A stretch of 64,000 nt of DNA from Jejuia sp049889775 (GTDB taxonomy: Bacteria > Bacteroidota > Bacteroidia > Flavobacteriales > Flavobacteriaceae), in assembly GCA_049889775.1 (NCBI GenBank), contig JBMHCT010000011.1, forward strand, positions 62,001 to 126,000. Reading direction: 5' to 3'. Of this stretch, positions 17,092-25,447 are shown in pieces; within the stretch, counting starts at the first letter, position 1; every line of letters begins with the position of its first letter. The notes beneath the pieces are model-generated. The model worked only from the letters and a program-made list of their open reading frames with translations, was not told the origin of the DNA and searched no databases. The position numbers and the translations under genes were made by a program.

Positions 17092-19467
17092 ATGGATATT
17101 AATGATAATATCGAATCGCCAATGTTGCTCAACGTCAGCTTTAATAGGCTGTTAGAGCACTATGAAAGGTTAGCAGAAAGTGAAGATGAATTCCTTTCAG
17201 CAAAGGCAAAACGCGTTTTAAAAACTGCTGCACCGTATCCTGAACTTAGGGATGGCTTTAGTAACATGCAGATTCTCAAAGATAGAGAAGAAGAAATAAG
17301 CGTTATTCTACAAGATTCGTTCGCACCTGTTTTAACAAGAAATGAGATTAAAACAGCATCCGTTCCTTTTCATAATTTAATTTTTAATTCTTCGGAAAGG
17401 TTTAAAAGTATCATCAAAACTGCAGGAGATAAATTTGAGTTGAACATTAAGAATATGCCTGATGATCATAGGTATATTATCGCATGTACCGTAATTTTGA
17501 ACTTTTGCTATGGCTATAATTTGAATTTTAAGCGACCGTTTTATTATGAAATTCCGGATGCCAACGGAATTTTAAGATTTTATAAAATTTTATATAATGC
17601 TGATTTCTGTGAAATAGTACCTACAGAAAAGGCAAAAAAAATAACAGAGGACGATTATAAAAAACTTCTAGATAATTTTGAAAATTTAGACTTGTGGAAA
17701 GAACTATTTCCACCAGATAGCTACATTTTTAAAGGCTTTGTGATTTCTAATATATTTGATGTCACGGAAGACCAGTCCATTTCAAATATTAAATCCAATT
17801 TAATTGGAGAAGATAAACACAAGGATGAAAATTTTATTCATGAGTTCCATGATGTATTTAGATCTTTACTGGGAATTAATGACTTACAGGTGGGATTTTG
17901 TATATACAATGAAGAAGAACGTGTTTTTGAGAGGGTTTACGGCGTAGGCATTAATAGCTTTTTATTAGGAGATAAAGAACGTTTGGAGTGTGATAACTCT
18001 TTATGTCAGTGGTCTTATGATAGGCTAATTGTTGATAAAAATTACTTTTCAATTTCTGATGTGGATAGTGTTTACAATAAAAGTAAGCACAATATTGCGC
18101 CTCAAATAGAAGTGCTTTATCAACAAGGCTTTAAGAGTGCTATTTTTGCACCAATAGCGAATGATGAAGGCTTAATGGGAGTATTGGAGATTGTTTCCAA
18201 AACACCTCGTGTTTTAAATAGTATCAATGCCAATAAGTTAATTGATATTATGCCTTTTATCGTTTCCGCTGTTGAGCGCTCTAAAAAAGATGAAGAAAAC
18301 TTAATTGAGGCGATAATTCAGAAAGAATGTACCTCTATACACCCAAGCGTGCATTGGCGATTTGCAAAAGAAGCTAAAAATTATATTAAGGCAGAGATGG
18401 AAGGTAACGAGCCTGCGTTTAAAAAGATTGCCTTTAATGATGTGTATCCACTGTACGGACAAATTGATATAAAAGGGTCTTCGGAAGCCAGAAATTATGC
18501 CACAAAAGAAGATTTAACACTTCAGTTAAAAGCGGCAAGACATATTTTGAATAGTGCTTTAGATTTAGAACACTTACCAATTTACGAGCAATTTATCTAT
18601 CAAATTGATGATTTTCAAAAGGGCTTAAATGAAGATTTTCAAGTAGATAGCGAGCAACAGATATCAACTTTTTTCAAAGAAGATATTGAGCCACTGCTAA
18701 ATCACCTAAACAATAATCCTTTGCTAACTGAAGCTGTACAGGCGTACTACCAAAATATTGATTATAAAGTAAACGTACTTTATAGGCATAGAAAAGACTA
18801 TGATGAAACCATTGCTAAGATAAATGTAGAAATGGCTTCGCTTTTAGATAAAAAGCAAATAGAGGCGCAACAAATGTATCCGCATTATTTTGAGCGTTTT
18901 AAAACTGATGGTGTAGAACATAATATGTACGTTGGGGAATCTATTACCAAGGAAGATAGCTTCAACAAAATTTATTTGTACAATTTACGCTTGTGGCAAT
19001 TGAAGGTGATGTGCGAAATGGAGAATGCTTACTACCAAATGCAACATGATTTTCCTGTAGCTTTAGATGTAGCATCTATGATTTTGGTATTTAATCAACC
19101 ATTGACGATAAGTTTTAGAATGGATGAAAAACAATTTGATGTTGATGGCACCTACAATGCGCGCTACGAAATTGTAAAAAAACGGGTGGACAAGGCATAC
19201 ATAAAAGGTACTACAGAGCGTGTTACCCAGAAAGGAAAAATAAGTATTGTATATTCTCAAAAGCAAGATGAGGTAGAATATTTAAGTTACATTAAATTTT
19301 TACAATCTAAAAACTATTTAGATAACGATGTTGAGATTGTTGAGTTGCAAGACTTACAAGCTGTAACAGGACTTAAGGCAATCCGCGTAAGCGTGCTATA
19401 TCATAAAAATGAGAATGATAAAGCGTTTTACACTTATGATGATTTAATGAAAGAATTAAAAGCTTAG
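17092..19467 (+). CDS. Large GAF-domain-containing protein, unknown function
   Basis: The 791-residue protein has no signal peptide or membrane helix. A GAF-like domain lies at about residues 250-400 (LQVGFCIYNEEERVFERVYG to FAPIANDEGLMGVLEIVS), a fold that binds small ligands such as cyclic nucleotides. The regions on both sides are mostly helical and charged and match no domain I recognise; there is no kinase, HTH, GGDEF or phosphatase motif. An in-frame TTG at 17065 is rejected because it falls in the -7 promoter element. The next gene converges on it with 3 bases between stop codons and carries an HD domain and a Pycsar-effector-like domain, but the opposite strand makes a shared operon impossible. 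Confidence 0.7.
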   Translation: MDINDNIESPMLLNVSFNRLLEHYERLAESEDEFLSAKAKRVLKTAAPYPELRDGFSNMQILKDREEEISVILQDSFAPVLTRNEIKTASVPFHNLIFNSSERFKSIIKTAGDKFELNIKNMPDDHRYIIACTVILNFCYGYNLNFKRPFYYEIPDANGILRFYKILYNADFCEIVPTEKAKKITEDDYKKLLDNFENLDLWKELFPPDSYIFKGFVISNIFDVTEDQSISNIKSNLIGEDKHKDENFIHEFHDVFRSLLGINDLQVGFCIYNEEERVFERVYGVGINSFLLGDKERLECDNSLCQWSYDRLIVDKNYFSISDVDSVYNKSKHNIAPQIEVLYQQGFKSAIFAPIANDEGLMGVLEIVSKTPRVLNSINANKLIDIMPFIVSAVERSKKDEENLIEAIIQKECTSIHPSVHWRFAKEAKNYIKAEMEGNEPAFKKIAFNDVYPLYGQIDIKGSSEARNYATKEDLTLQLKAARHILNSALDLEHLPIYEQFIYQIDDFQKGLNEDFQVDSEQQISTFFKEDIEPLLNHLNNNPLLTEAVQAYYQNIDYKVNVLYRHRKDYDETIAKINVEMASLLDKKQIEAQQMYPHYFERFKTDGVEHNMYVGESITKEDSFNKIYLYNLRLWQLKVMCEMENAYYQMQHDFPVALDVASMILVFNQPLTISFRMDEKQFDVDGTYNARYEIVKKRVDKAYIKGTTERVTQKGKISIVYSQKQDEVEYLSYIKFLQSKNYLDNDVEIVELQDLQAVTGLKAIRVSVLYHKNENDKAFYTYDDLMKELKA

Positions 19468-19470
19468 TTC

Positions 19471-20673
19471 TTATGCTGCGCCACTAGTAGTAAAAGCAAT
19501 TCCAAAGGCAATAACACTAATTACAATCCCAATCATAAATACGGTATACGTTGTTCGTAATAAGTTGTATTTTCTATTTAGAACAAGTCCCAAAAAGTAT
19601 AAGTCTTTAGTGAGGGAGCCATATAGATAATCTTTGTCTTGCATCATTTCGCCCATGGCCCACTCAAAATCGTTTAGGCTCATTTGGTGAAAGTTTCCGA
19701 AGAATAATAAATTCACTTTTTTGTTCGCAACATCTTCTTTTGTGAACTGTCCTTTAGTTACATTTGGTCTTGTTGCCAGAACTGACAAAACGATTGATGC
19801 CACTGTAAAAGCAAGAAAAATCAAGGTTGGATAGATCAAATAGGTATTTGAAGGATTATCCAGTTTTGGCAGTAAATTAGATAGTGCCACAGAAATAATA
19901 ATAGCGTTTACCGAGAGTAAAATATTAGCTTTGGTATCTGCAATATCACTCAACGTAATATGATTTCTAAGTGCAACCCTGAACATGGTTTCGATACCTC
20001 TGTCGGGTAAATCTAGTTTTTCTTTTTTAAATTTTAATTCAGCTTTTTTTTGCTTTAACTTTTCTGTGCTCTCTTTTATTTTATTTTGGTTCTGTATTAA
20101 GTTGGCTAAATTTTTGCCTTTTCGCTTTTCCCATTTACTTGTGGCTTGCGGCGAATAGAAGGTGTGATTGGTAAGAAAATTGATATTCTCTTCTAGCCAT
20201 TCTGCTTTTGAAACTTTTTTATCCAAAGTTAGCTCCCATTCCTTTCTTAATAAAGATGAATAATCTTCATAATTTTTGCTTGAAACATGAGCGCAATCAG
20301 CATCTCTTATAAGTCCCTCCAATAACGTTTGAGGCAGGTGATTCATACGTGTTGCTAAAATAATTTTCGAAACTACTTCAATGTATTCCTTTGGAGTCTT
20401 TTCTTCTTCTAAAAAATGCTTAGCGATGGTTGCACTTTCGTCTTCGTGATTTTCAATGGTTTTTGTAAAGCCAGTATCATGAAACCATGCTGCTACTAAT
20501 AGCTTTTCTTTTTCATCGTCGTTTAAAGGTACAGCTTCATCCACAATAAGTTCTTCAACCTTACTAACTACCCTCTGGGTATGGGCAAGATTATGATATA
20601 CAAAATTTGAGTCAAGATGATCATTAAGGTAGGTAGTAACGAACTTTTCAGCTTTATCTACAAGTGTTTCCAT
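19471..20673 (-). CDS. HD-domain phosphohydrolase fused to a Pycsar-effector-like transmembrane domain
   Basis: The 400-residue product joins an HD phosphohydrolase domain (residues about 5-150: NLAHTQRVV with His31, AAWFHDTGF with His65-Asp66, LIRDADCAHV with Asp124) through a basic coiled coil (185-222) to a membrane domain with helices at 251-269, 279-300 and 376-394 (LSDIADTKANILLSVNAIII). The latter matches the Pycsar effector family, whose members depolarise membranes in response to cCMP or cUMP. Here it may couple nucleotide hydrolysis to a membrane function. No pyrimidine cyclase lies nearby, so a defence role is not shown. I chose ATG 20673 (METLVDKAEKF); a frame from 20715 would add 14 residues. 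Confidence 0.75.
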   Translation of the reverse strand: METLVDKAEKFVTTYLNDHLDSNFVYHNLAHTQRVVSKVEELIVDEAVPLNDDEKEKLLVAAWFHDTGFTKTIENHEDESATIAKHFLEEEKTPKEYIEVVSKIILATRMNHLPQTLLEGLIRDADCAHVSSKNYEDYSSLLRKEWELTLDKKVSKAEWLEENINFLTNHTFYSPQATSKWEKRKGKNLANLIQNQNKIKESTEKLKQKKAELKFKKEKLDLPDRGIETMFRVALRNHITLSDIADTKANILLSVNAIIISVALSNLLPKLDNPSNTYLIYPTLIFLAFTVASIVLSVLATRPNVTKGQFTKEDVANKKVNLLFFGNFHQMSLNDFEWAMGEMMQDKDYLYGSLTKDLYFLGLVLNRKYNLLRTTYTVFMIGIVISVIAFGIAFTTSGAA

Positions 20674-20867
20674 TAAAATAGCGTTTGAAGTAAAAATACT
20701 AAACTTTAATAACATAAAATTAAGTATGATAACGTCTTAATTTGTCGTAAATTTCACTAATGCTTTCAGTGGCGATTTGGAGCTGTGAAATTGTAAGTTT
20801 TTAAACCGAATTTCGACGAAAATTGAACTTGAAAGCATAAAAATTTAAAAAAGAAAGGAAAAGAAAT

Positions 20868-21329
20868 ATGCTAACTTGGAAAGATGTGATTGGTTTTTCC
20901 CTCAACGGAAACCCAACCCCAGACAAACGTGTTGAAAAAACACCGGGCGAATGGCAAACTGAATTAACTCCAGAACAATTTAGAATTACCCGATTAAAGG
21001 GTACGGAACGTCCTTACAGTGGGGCATTATGTGCAATTCATGAGGCAGGAAAATACAATTGTGTGTGTTGTGGAACCCCTTTATTTGATTCAACGATTAA
21101 GTTTGAATCAGGCACAGGGTGGCCTAGTTTTACCCAGCCCATAAATGAGAATGCTATAAAATATGAAAGGGACACTACTTTTGGAATGGTGCGTGTTGAG
21201 GTAATGTGTAACACCTGTGATGCACATTTGGGACATGTGTTTCCCGATGGACCAGAACCCAGTGGTTTACGGTATTGTATTAATTCAGAATCTATGACAT
21301 TACAAAAGGAGGTTGCAAATGAGCAGTAA
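20868..21329 (+). CDS. msrB: Peptide-methionine (R)-S-oxide reductase MsrB
   Basis: MsrB reduces the R form of methionine sulfoxide in proteins. The 153-residue product has both zinc-binding Cys pairs (Cys65/Cys68 in CVCCG and Cys114/Cys117 in CNTC), the FESGTGWPSF core, LGHVFPDGP, and the catalytic Cys137 in RYCINSESM. It lacks a signal peptide and should be cytoplasmic. A purine-rich stretch (AAAGGAAAAG) precedes the ATG. The msrA gene overlaps its end by 11 bases, giving the common msrB-msrA pair. It is the first gene of a same-strand run of five redox-related genes. Confidence 0.97.
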   Translation: MLTWKDVIGFSLNGNPTPDKRVEKTPGEWQTELTPEQFRITRLKGTERPYSGALCAIHEAGKYNCVCCGTPLFDSTIKFESGTGWPSFTQPINENAIKYERDTTFGMVRVEVMCNTCDAHLGHVFPDGPEPSGLRYCINSESMTLQKEVANEQ

Positions 21330-21858
21330 AAATATACAATTAGCTACCGTTGGAGGTGGCTGTTTTTGGTGTACAGAGGCTATTTTTAGAGAAGTAAAGG
21401 GCGTTGAAAAAGTATTGTCCGGCTATTCGGGCGGCAATGCTCCCGGAAAACCAACGTATCGTGAAGTGTGCTCAGGATTAACAGGGCATGCTGAAGTGGT
21501 GCAAATTACATTTGACGCTGATGAGATTTCGTATGAAGAAATTTTACTCATTTTTATGACAACCCACGATCCTACAACGCTGAATAGTCAAGGTGCAGAT
21601 AGAGGTACGCAATACCGTTCAGTAATTTATTATCATGATGAGAGTCAAAAAGAAATAGCTGAAGTTGTGGTAAAAGAAGTTGCCAAATATTTTGATGATC
21701 CAATAGTCACTGAAATTTCAGCTTTAGATATTTTTTATGACGCTGAAGATTATCATCAAGATTACTATAACAATAACCAGGAACAAGGTTATTGCAATGC
21801 CGTAATTACACCAAAATTGGCAAAGTTTAGAAAGCTTTATGTTGAAAAGTTGAAATAA
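21319..21858 (+). CDS. msrA: Peptide-methionine (S)-S-oxide reductase MsrA
   Basis: The 179-residue product has the MsrA active site GGGCFWCTEAIF with catalytic Cys15, the Gly-rich VLSGYSGGNAPGKPTYREV, the TTHDPTTLNSQGADRGTQYRS signature split over FMTTHDPTTLNSQG, and the C-terminal recycling Cys in QGYCNAVI. It reduces the S form of methionine sulfoxide. I chose ATG 21319 over an upstream in-frame TTG because an unusually strong Shine-Dalgarno sequence for this phylum, AAAAGGAGG (21304-21312), lies 6 bases before it, inside the msrB coding end. Confidence 0.97.
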   Translation: MSSKNIQLATVGGGCFWCTEAIFREVKGVEKVLSGYSGGNAPGKPTYREVCSGLTGHAEVVQITFDADEISYEEILLIFMTTHDPTTLNSQGADRGTQYRSVIYYHDESQKEIAEVVVKEVAKYFDDPIVTEISALDIFYDAEDYHQDYYNNNQEQGYCNAVITPKLAKFRKLYVEKLK

Positions 21859-21868
21859 ATACTTAGAG

Positions 21869-21897
21869 ACCTGCAAGGTTTCCAAAACCTTGTAGGT
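21869..21897. repeat. Inverted repeat between msrA and selO
   Basis: ACCTGCAAGGTT and AACCTTGTAGGT are 12-base arms with one mismatch around TCCAA. The hairpin begins 11 bases after the msrA stop and lacks a T-run, so it resembles the dispersed ACCTGCAAGGTTT palindromes seen in Bacteroidota intergenic DNA more than a classic terminator. It could stabilise mRNA or reduce read-through into the next gene. Confidence 0.55.
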
Positions 21898-21919
21898 GTA
21901 AATTCTAAGAAGTCAGAGA

Positions 21920-23482
21920 ATGAATCTCAATATCAAAGATAAATTCAACAAAGAATTACCCGCAGATCCTATCTTAGAAAATTCTAGAAGGCAAGTATCT
22001 GATGCATGTTTTTCTTATGTAACACCAAAGCAAACAGCAAAACCTGAATTACTTCATTTGTCACCAGAGATGTTGGAGAATTTAGGGCTTTCAGAAGAAG
22101 ATATTAAAGACAAAGATTTTCTAAATGTATTTACGGGAAATAAAGTATTACCCAACACAAAACCTTATGCCATGTGTTATGCGGGACACCAATTTGGAAA
22201 TTGGGCGGGGCAATTGGGCGATGGTCGCGCTATTAATTTATGCGAAGTGGAGCATAACGGAAAAAATTGGGCACTACAATTAAAAGGTGCTGGGGAAACA
22301 CCATACTCCAGAACTGCAGATGGTTTAGCAGTGTTGCGCTCTTCTATTCGTGAGTATTTATGTAGTGAAGCCATGTTTCATTTAGGTGTGCCAACAACTC
22401 GGGCTTTGTCGTTAGCCTTGTCGGGTGATCGTGTGTTACGAGACGTTATGTACGATGGAAATCCTGCTTATGAAAAAGGGGCAATAGTTTGTAGAACTGC
22501 TGAGTCATTTCTGCGCTTTGGAAACTATCAGATTTTCATGGCAAGACAGGACGAAAAAAACCTAAAACGATTGGTGGATTATACCATAAAGTACCATTTT
22601 TCGCATTTAGGAGAACCTTCTAGGGAAACATATATTGAATTTTTTAAAGCCGTTGCGAACCGAACTTTAGATATGATTATCCATTGGCAACGAGTAGGGT
22701 TTGTACATGGCGTGATGAATACAGATAATATGTCCATCTTAGGATTGACCATTGATTATGGGCCTTACGGCTGGCTGGAAGGTTACGATTATGGTTGGAC
22801 GCCCAATACTACAGATAGACAACATAAGCGTTACCGTTACGGAAATCAACCTAATATCGGGTTATGGAATTTGTTGCAACTTGCCAATGCCATTTATCCT
22901 TTAATTGAAGAGGCAGCACCTTTGGAAGCCATTTTGAATCAATACAAAACAGACTTCGATGAGAAGTCTTTGGATATGATGCGTTCAAAACTGGGGCTTC
23001 AAATTATGGATGAAAACGATCAAAAATTAATTCAGGAATTAGAGGATATTTTACACCTTACAGAAACCGATACGACAATCTTTTTTAGAAAGCTAGCCAA
23101 TTTCAAAAAGGAACATATTTCAAAAGGTATTGTAGTGATAAAAGATGCGTTTTATAGATCAAATGAGGTTGTTGGTAATATTAAAAAGCGTTGGGCAAAT
23201 TGGTTTAAAACCTATTCGGAACGATTGCAAAAAGAATCATATTCTGATGAAGTACGAAAGGTGAATATGAATAAAGTCAACCCCAAATACGTCTTAAGAA
23301 ATTACATGGCGCAATTAGCAATTGATGAAGCAGATGAAGGGAAATACGAATTAATTGATGAGCTATTTCAAATGCTTACAAAGCCTTACGCTGAACAACC
23401 TGAATACGAAAAATGGTTTGCAAAACGACCCGATTGGGCACGACATAAGGTAGGATGTTCTATGCTGTCTTGTAGTTCTTAA
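21920..23482 (+). CDS. selO: SelO/YdiU-family protein adenylyltransferase
   Basis: SelO is a pseudokinase-fold enzyme that attaches AMP to protein side chains and has been tied to redox control. The 520-residue product shows the family motifs CYAGHQFGNWAGQLGDGRAI, LQLKGAGETPYSRTADG (the inverted ATP site), RSSIREYLCSEAM, GFVHGVMNTDNMSILG and TIDYGPYGWLE (metal-binding DYGP). The C-terminus, VGCSMLSCSS, holds a Cys pair where animal SelO has a Cys and a selenocysteine. It lies within a run of methionine-sulfoxide and OsmC genes, which agrees with a role in oxidative stress. Confidence 0.95.
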   Translation: MNLNIKDKFNKELPADPILENSRRQVSDACFSYVTPKQTAKPELLHLSPEMLENLGLSEEDIKDKDFLNVFTGNKVLPNTKPYAMCYAGHQFGNWAGQLGDGRAINLCEVEHNGKNWALQLKGAGETPYSRTADGLAVLRSSIREYLCSEAMFHLGVPTTRALSLALSGDRVLRDVMYDGNPAYEKGAIVCRTAESFLRFGNYQIFMARQDEKNLKRLVDYTIKYHFSHLGEPSRETYIEFFKAVANRTLDMIIHWQRVGFVHGVMNTDNMSILGLTIDYGPYGWLEGYDYGWTPNTTDRQHKRYRYGNQPNIGLWNLLQLANAIYPLIEEAAPLEAILNQYKTDFDEKSLDMMRSKLGLQIMDENDQKLIQELEDILHLTETDTTIFFRKLANFKKEHISKGIVVIKDAFYRSNEVVGNIKKRWANWFKTYSERLQKESYSDEVRKVNMNKVNPKYVLRNYMAQLAIDEADEGKYELIDELFQMLTKPYAEQPEYEKWFAKRPDWARHKVGCSMLSCSS

Positions 23483-23500
23483 TAGATGTTTTGGGATATC

Positions 23501-23652
23501 TTGTCATTTCGACAGAGTGAGGTACGAGCGACGAGAAATCTCATTATTAATAGTAGAAAAGGCAATATAGTGAGATATCTCACCAAAGTTCGACATAAAG
23601 AAATAAATCAAGAGTATGAGTTTCCCCTCTAAAAAGAGGGGAGTAAGGGGTG
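23501..23652. repeat. Composite of dispersed short repeats before the second msrA-like gene
   Basis: Three units are visible. TTGTCATTTCGACAGAGTGA to GAGAAATCTCAT (23501-23544) is one; a second, inverted and decayed copy (GTGAGATATCTCAC, then TTCGACAT) spans about 23570-23595. A GC-rich palindrome follows at 23621-23652, with CCCCTCT and AGAGGGG arms and a second half GTAAGGGGTG. The last resembles the elements inside ruvC and hemW. No gene is supported in this 180-base gap. The composite ends 11 bases before the next start codon. Confidence 0.6.
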
Positions 23653-23662
23653 TGTAAAAATA

Positions 23663-24211
23663 ATGGAACATAAAATAGCATTCGGAGGCGGCTGCCATTG
23701 GTGTACAGAAGCGGTGTTTCAATCTCTAATTGGAGTTTCAATAGTGGAACAAGGTTTTGTGGCTTCAATAGCAGAGAATGATGCGTTTTCTGAAGCGGTT
23801 ATTGTTCATTTTGATGATACAAAAATCTTACTTTCTACACTTGTTGAAGTGCACTTGCGAACCCACAAAAGCACCTCAAATCATTCTAGAATAGATAAAT
23901 ACCGTTCGGCTATTTATACATATTCAACACGACAGCATCAAGAAGTGATTTCAAAATTAGAAATTCTACAATTTCAATTTCGAGATAAATTGATTACTCA
24001 AGTGCTACCTTTCAAAAGGTTCAAAGCTTCAAGAAAGCAGATTCAAAATTACTATTACAGTAATCCTGAAAAGCCATTTTGTGAAAGTTTTATCAATCCT
24101 AAACTACAAATGCTATTGAAAAAATTTTCAAAGTATACAGATCAGAATAAATTAAAACATCTAAAGCATGAATCGGGAGAGATTAACCATTCGGAATTCC
24201 AAGGGTCATAA
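23663..24211 (+). CDS. Divergent MsrA-family protein
   Basis: The 182-residue product starts FGGGCHWCTEAVFQSLIGV, the MsrA active-site region with Cys11 kept and the usual Phe of GCFWC replaced by His12. Later MsrA features are weakened: the TTHDPTT region is replaced by LRTHKSTSNHSRIDKYRSA, and the recycling Cys is in PFCESFINPKL. It may keep (S)-sulfoxide reductase activity with altered specificity, or serve a different thiol role. The first copy in the window (21319-21858) is canonical. The 3' end overlaps the next gene by 44 bases, unusually long for this region. Confidence 0.8.
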   Translation: MEHKIAFGGGCHWCTEAVFQSLIGVSIVEQGFVASIAENDAFSEAVIVHFDDTKILLSTLVEVHLRTHKSTSNHSRIDKYRSAIYTYSTRQHQEVISKLEILQFQFRDKLITQVLPFKRFKASRKQIQNYYYSNPEKPFCESFINPKLQMLLKKFSKYTDQNKLKHLKHESGEINHSEFQGS

Positions 24212-25388
24212 TTTACAAGCTTATTTAGAACTGCCAGCAGACCAAAAACCCAACTATTTTGCAATTTTTGCACACTGTTTTACATGTACTAGTAATTTAA
24301 CAGCTGTAAAAAATATAAGTAGATCTTTAACGTCTCATGGTTTTGGTGTGGTACGTTTTGATTTTACGGGTTTAGGCAGAAGTGAAGGTGAGTTTGCAGA
24401 AAGTTATTTCTCGGCTAATGTTGATGATTTAATTGCCGTGAATAAATATATAACAACCCATTATGATGCACCTGGATTATTGGTAGGGCATTCTTTGGGC
24501 GGTGCAGCGGTAATTGTTGCTGCTTCAAAATTAGAAAATATAAAAGCGGTTGCAACAATTGGAGCGCCTTCAACCGTAAGCCATGTAACGCATTTATTTT
24601 CGCATGGGATTGAAGAAGTAAAGCAAAAAGGAGAGGTTGAGGTGAATATTGGTGGACGTCCTTTTAAAATTAATCAAGAGTTTGTTGAAGATTTTGATAC
24701 GATAGATTTGCCAAAAATCACAAAAAATCTTAGAAAACCCTTACTCATCATGCACGCACCTTTCGATAAAACGGTGGGTATAAATAATGCACACGATTTG
24801 TATCACAATGCACATCATCCTAAAAGTTTTGTCAGTTTGGATGATGCAGATCATTTATTATCTAACCCTAGAGATAGCAAATACATTGGCGATGTTATTG
24901 GTGCTTGGGTAGACCGTTATTTTGAACTGCAGGATCATGAAATTTTGGAGACTAATGGTGAGCAACTAGTGGCACATTTAAATTTAAAAGAAGATAATTT
25001 TACAACATCAATCCAAACCCAAAAGCACAGTTTTATAGCTGACGAACCCGAATCGGTTGGTGGTGATGATTTTGGACCTTCACCATATGATTTCTTAAGT
25101 GCAGCATTAGCATCTTGTACTGTGCTGACATTAAAAATGTATGCAGAACGCAAAAAATGGGATTTACAAGAGGTGTATGCCCACATCACCTATTCTAAAA
25201 AACACAGTGATGATTTAATGCTAGATTTAGATGAACCAAAACGTATTGACCATTTGCAAAAGCGATTGAAATTTATTGGTGATTTAGATGAAGTACAAAA
25301 AGCAAAACTAAAAGAAATAGCCTCGAAATGTCCAGTAAATAGAACGCTGTTGTTTGAAACTATTATCGAAACAGAATTGATGGATTAA
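24168..25388 (+). CDS. Alpha/beta hydrolase fused to an OsmC domain
   Basis: The N-terminal half (residues 1-255) is a serine hydrolase of the alpha/beta fold with the nucleophile elbow VGHSLGG (Ser109), and probable acid and base residues in APFDKTVG and DDADHLL. The C-terminal half (about 265-404) is an OsmC-like domain with its two conserved Cys residues in AALASCTVLT and ASKCPVNRTL, which act as a thiol peroxidase in OsmC proteins. Such bifunctional hydrolase/OsmC proteins are known. The neighbours (two Msr genes, SelO) support a role in peroxide or lipid-peroxide detoxification. It is the last gene of the redox run. Confidence 0.92.
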   Translation: MNRERLTIRNSKGHNLQAYLELPADQKPNYFAIFAHCFTCTSNLTAVKNISRSLTSHGFGVVRFDFTGLGRSEGEFAESYFSANVDDLIAVNKYITTHYDAPGLLVGHSLGGAAVIVAASKLENIKAVATIGAPSTVSHVTHLFSHGIEEVKQKGEVEVNIGGRPFKINQEFVEDFDTIDLPKITKNLRKPLLIMHAPFDKTVGINNAHDLYHNAHHPKSFVSLDDADHLLSNPRDSKYIGDVIGAWVDRYFELQDHEILETNGEQLVAHLNLKEDNFTTSIQTQKHSFIADEPESVGGDDFGPSPYDFLSAALASCTVLTLKMYAERKKWDLQEVYAHITYSKKHSDDLMLDLDEPKRIDHLQKRLKFIGDLDEVQKAKLKEIASKCPVNRTLLFETIIETELMD

Positions 25389-25447
25389 CCTTTAAAATCT
25401 ATTGATAAAATTGTATTTGTTATCTTTATTCTATTAATCCCTCACTA

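Noticed and set aside
19471..20673. Complete Pycsar defence system
   Set aside because: The effector-like domain is present but no cyclase gene or other defence gene lies within reach, so I do not call a defence system.
23504..23768. Two minus-strand frames across the repeats at 23501-23652
   Set aside because: They arise from translation of palindromic repeats (for example TPLTPLF) and overlap the start of the msrA-like gene; no real domain.
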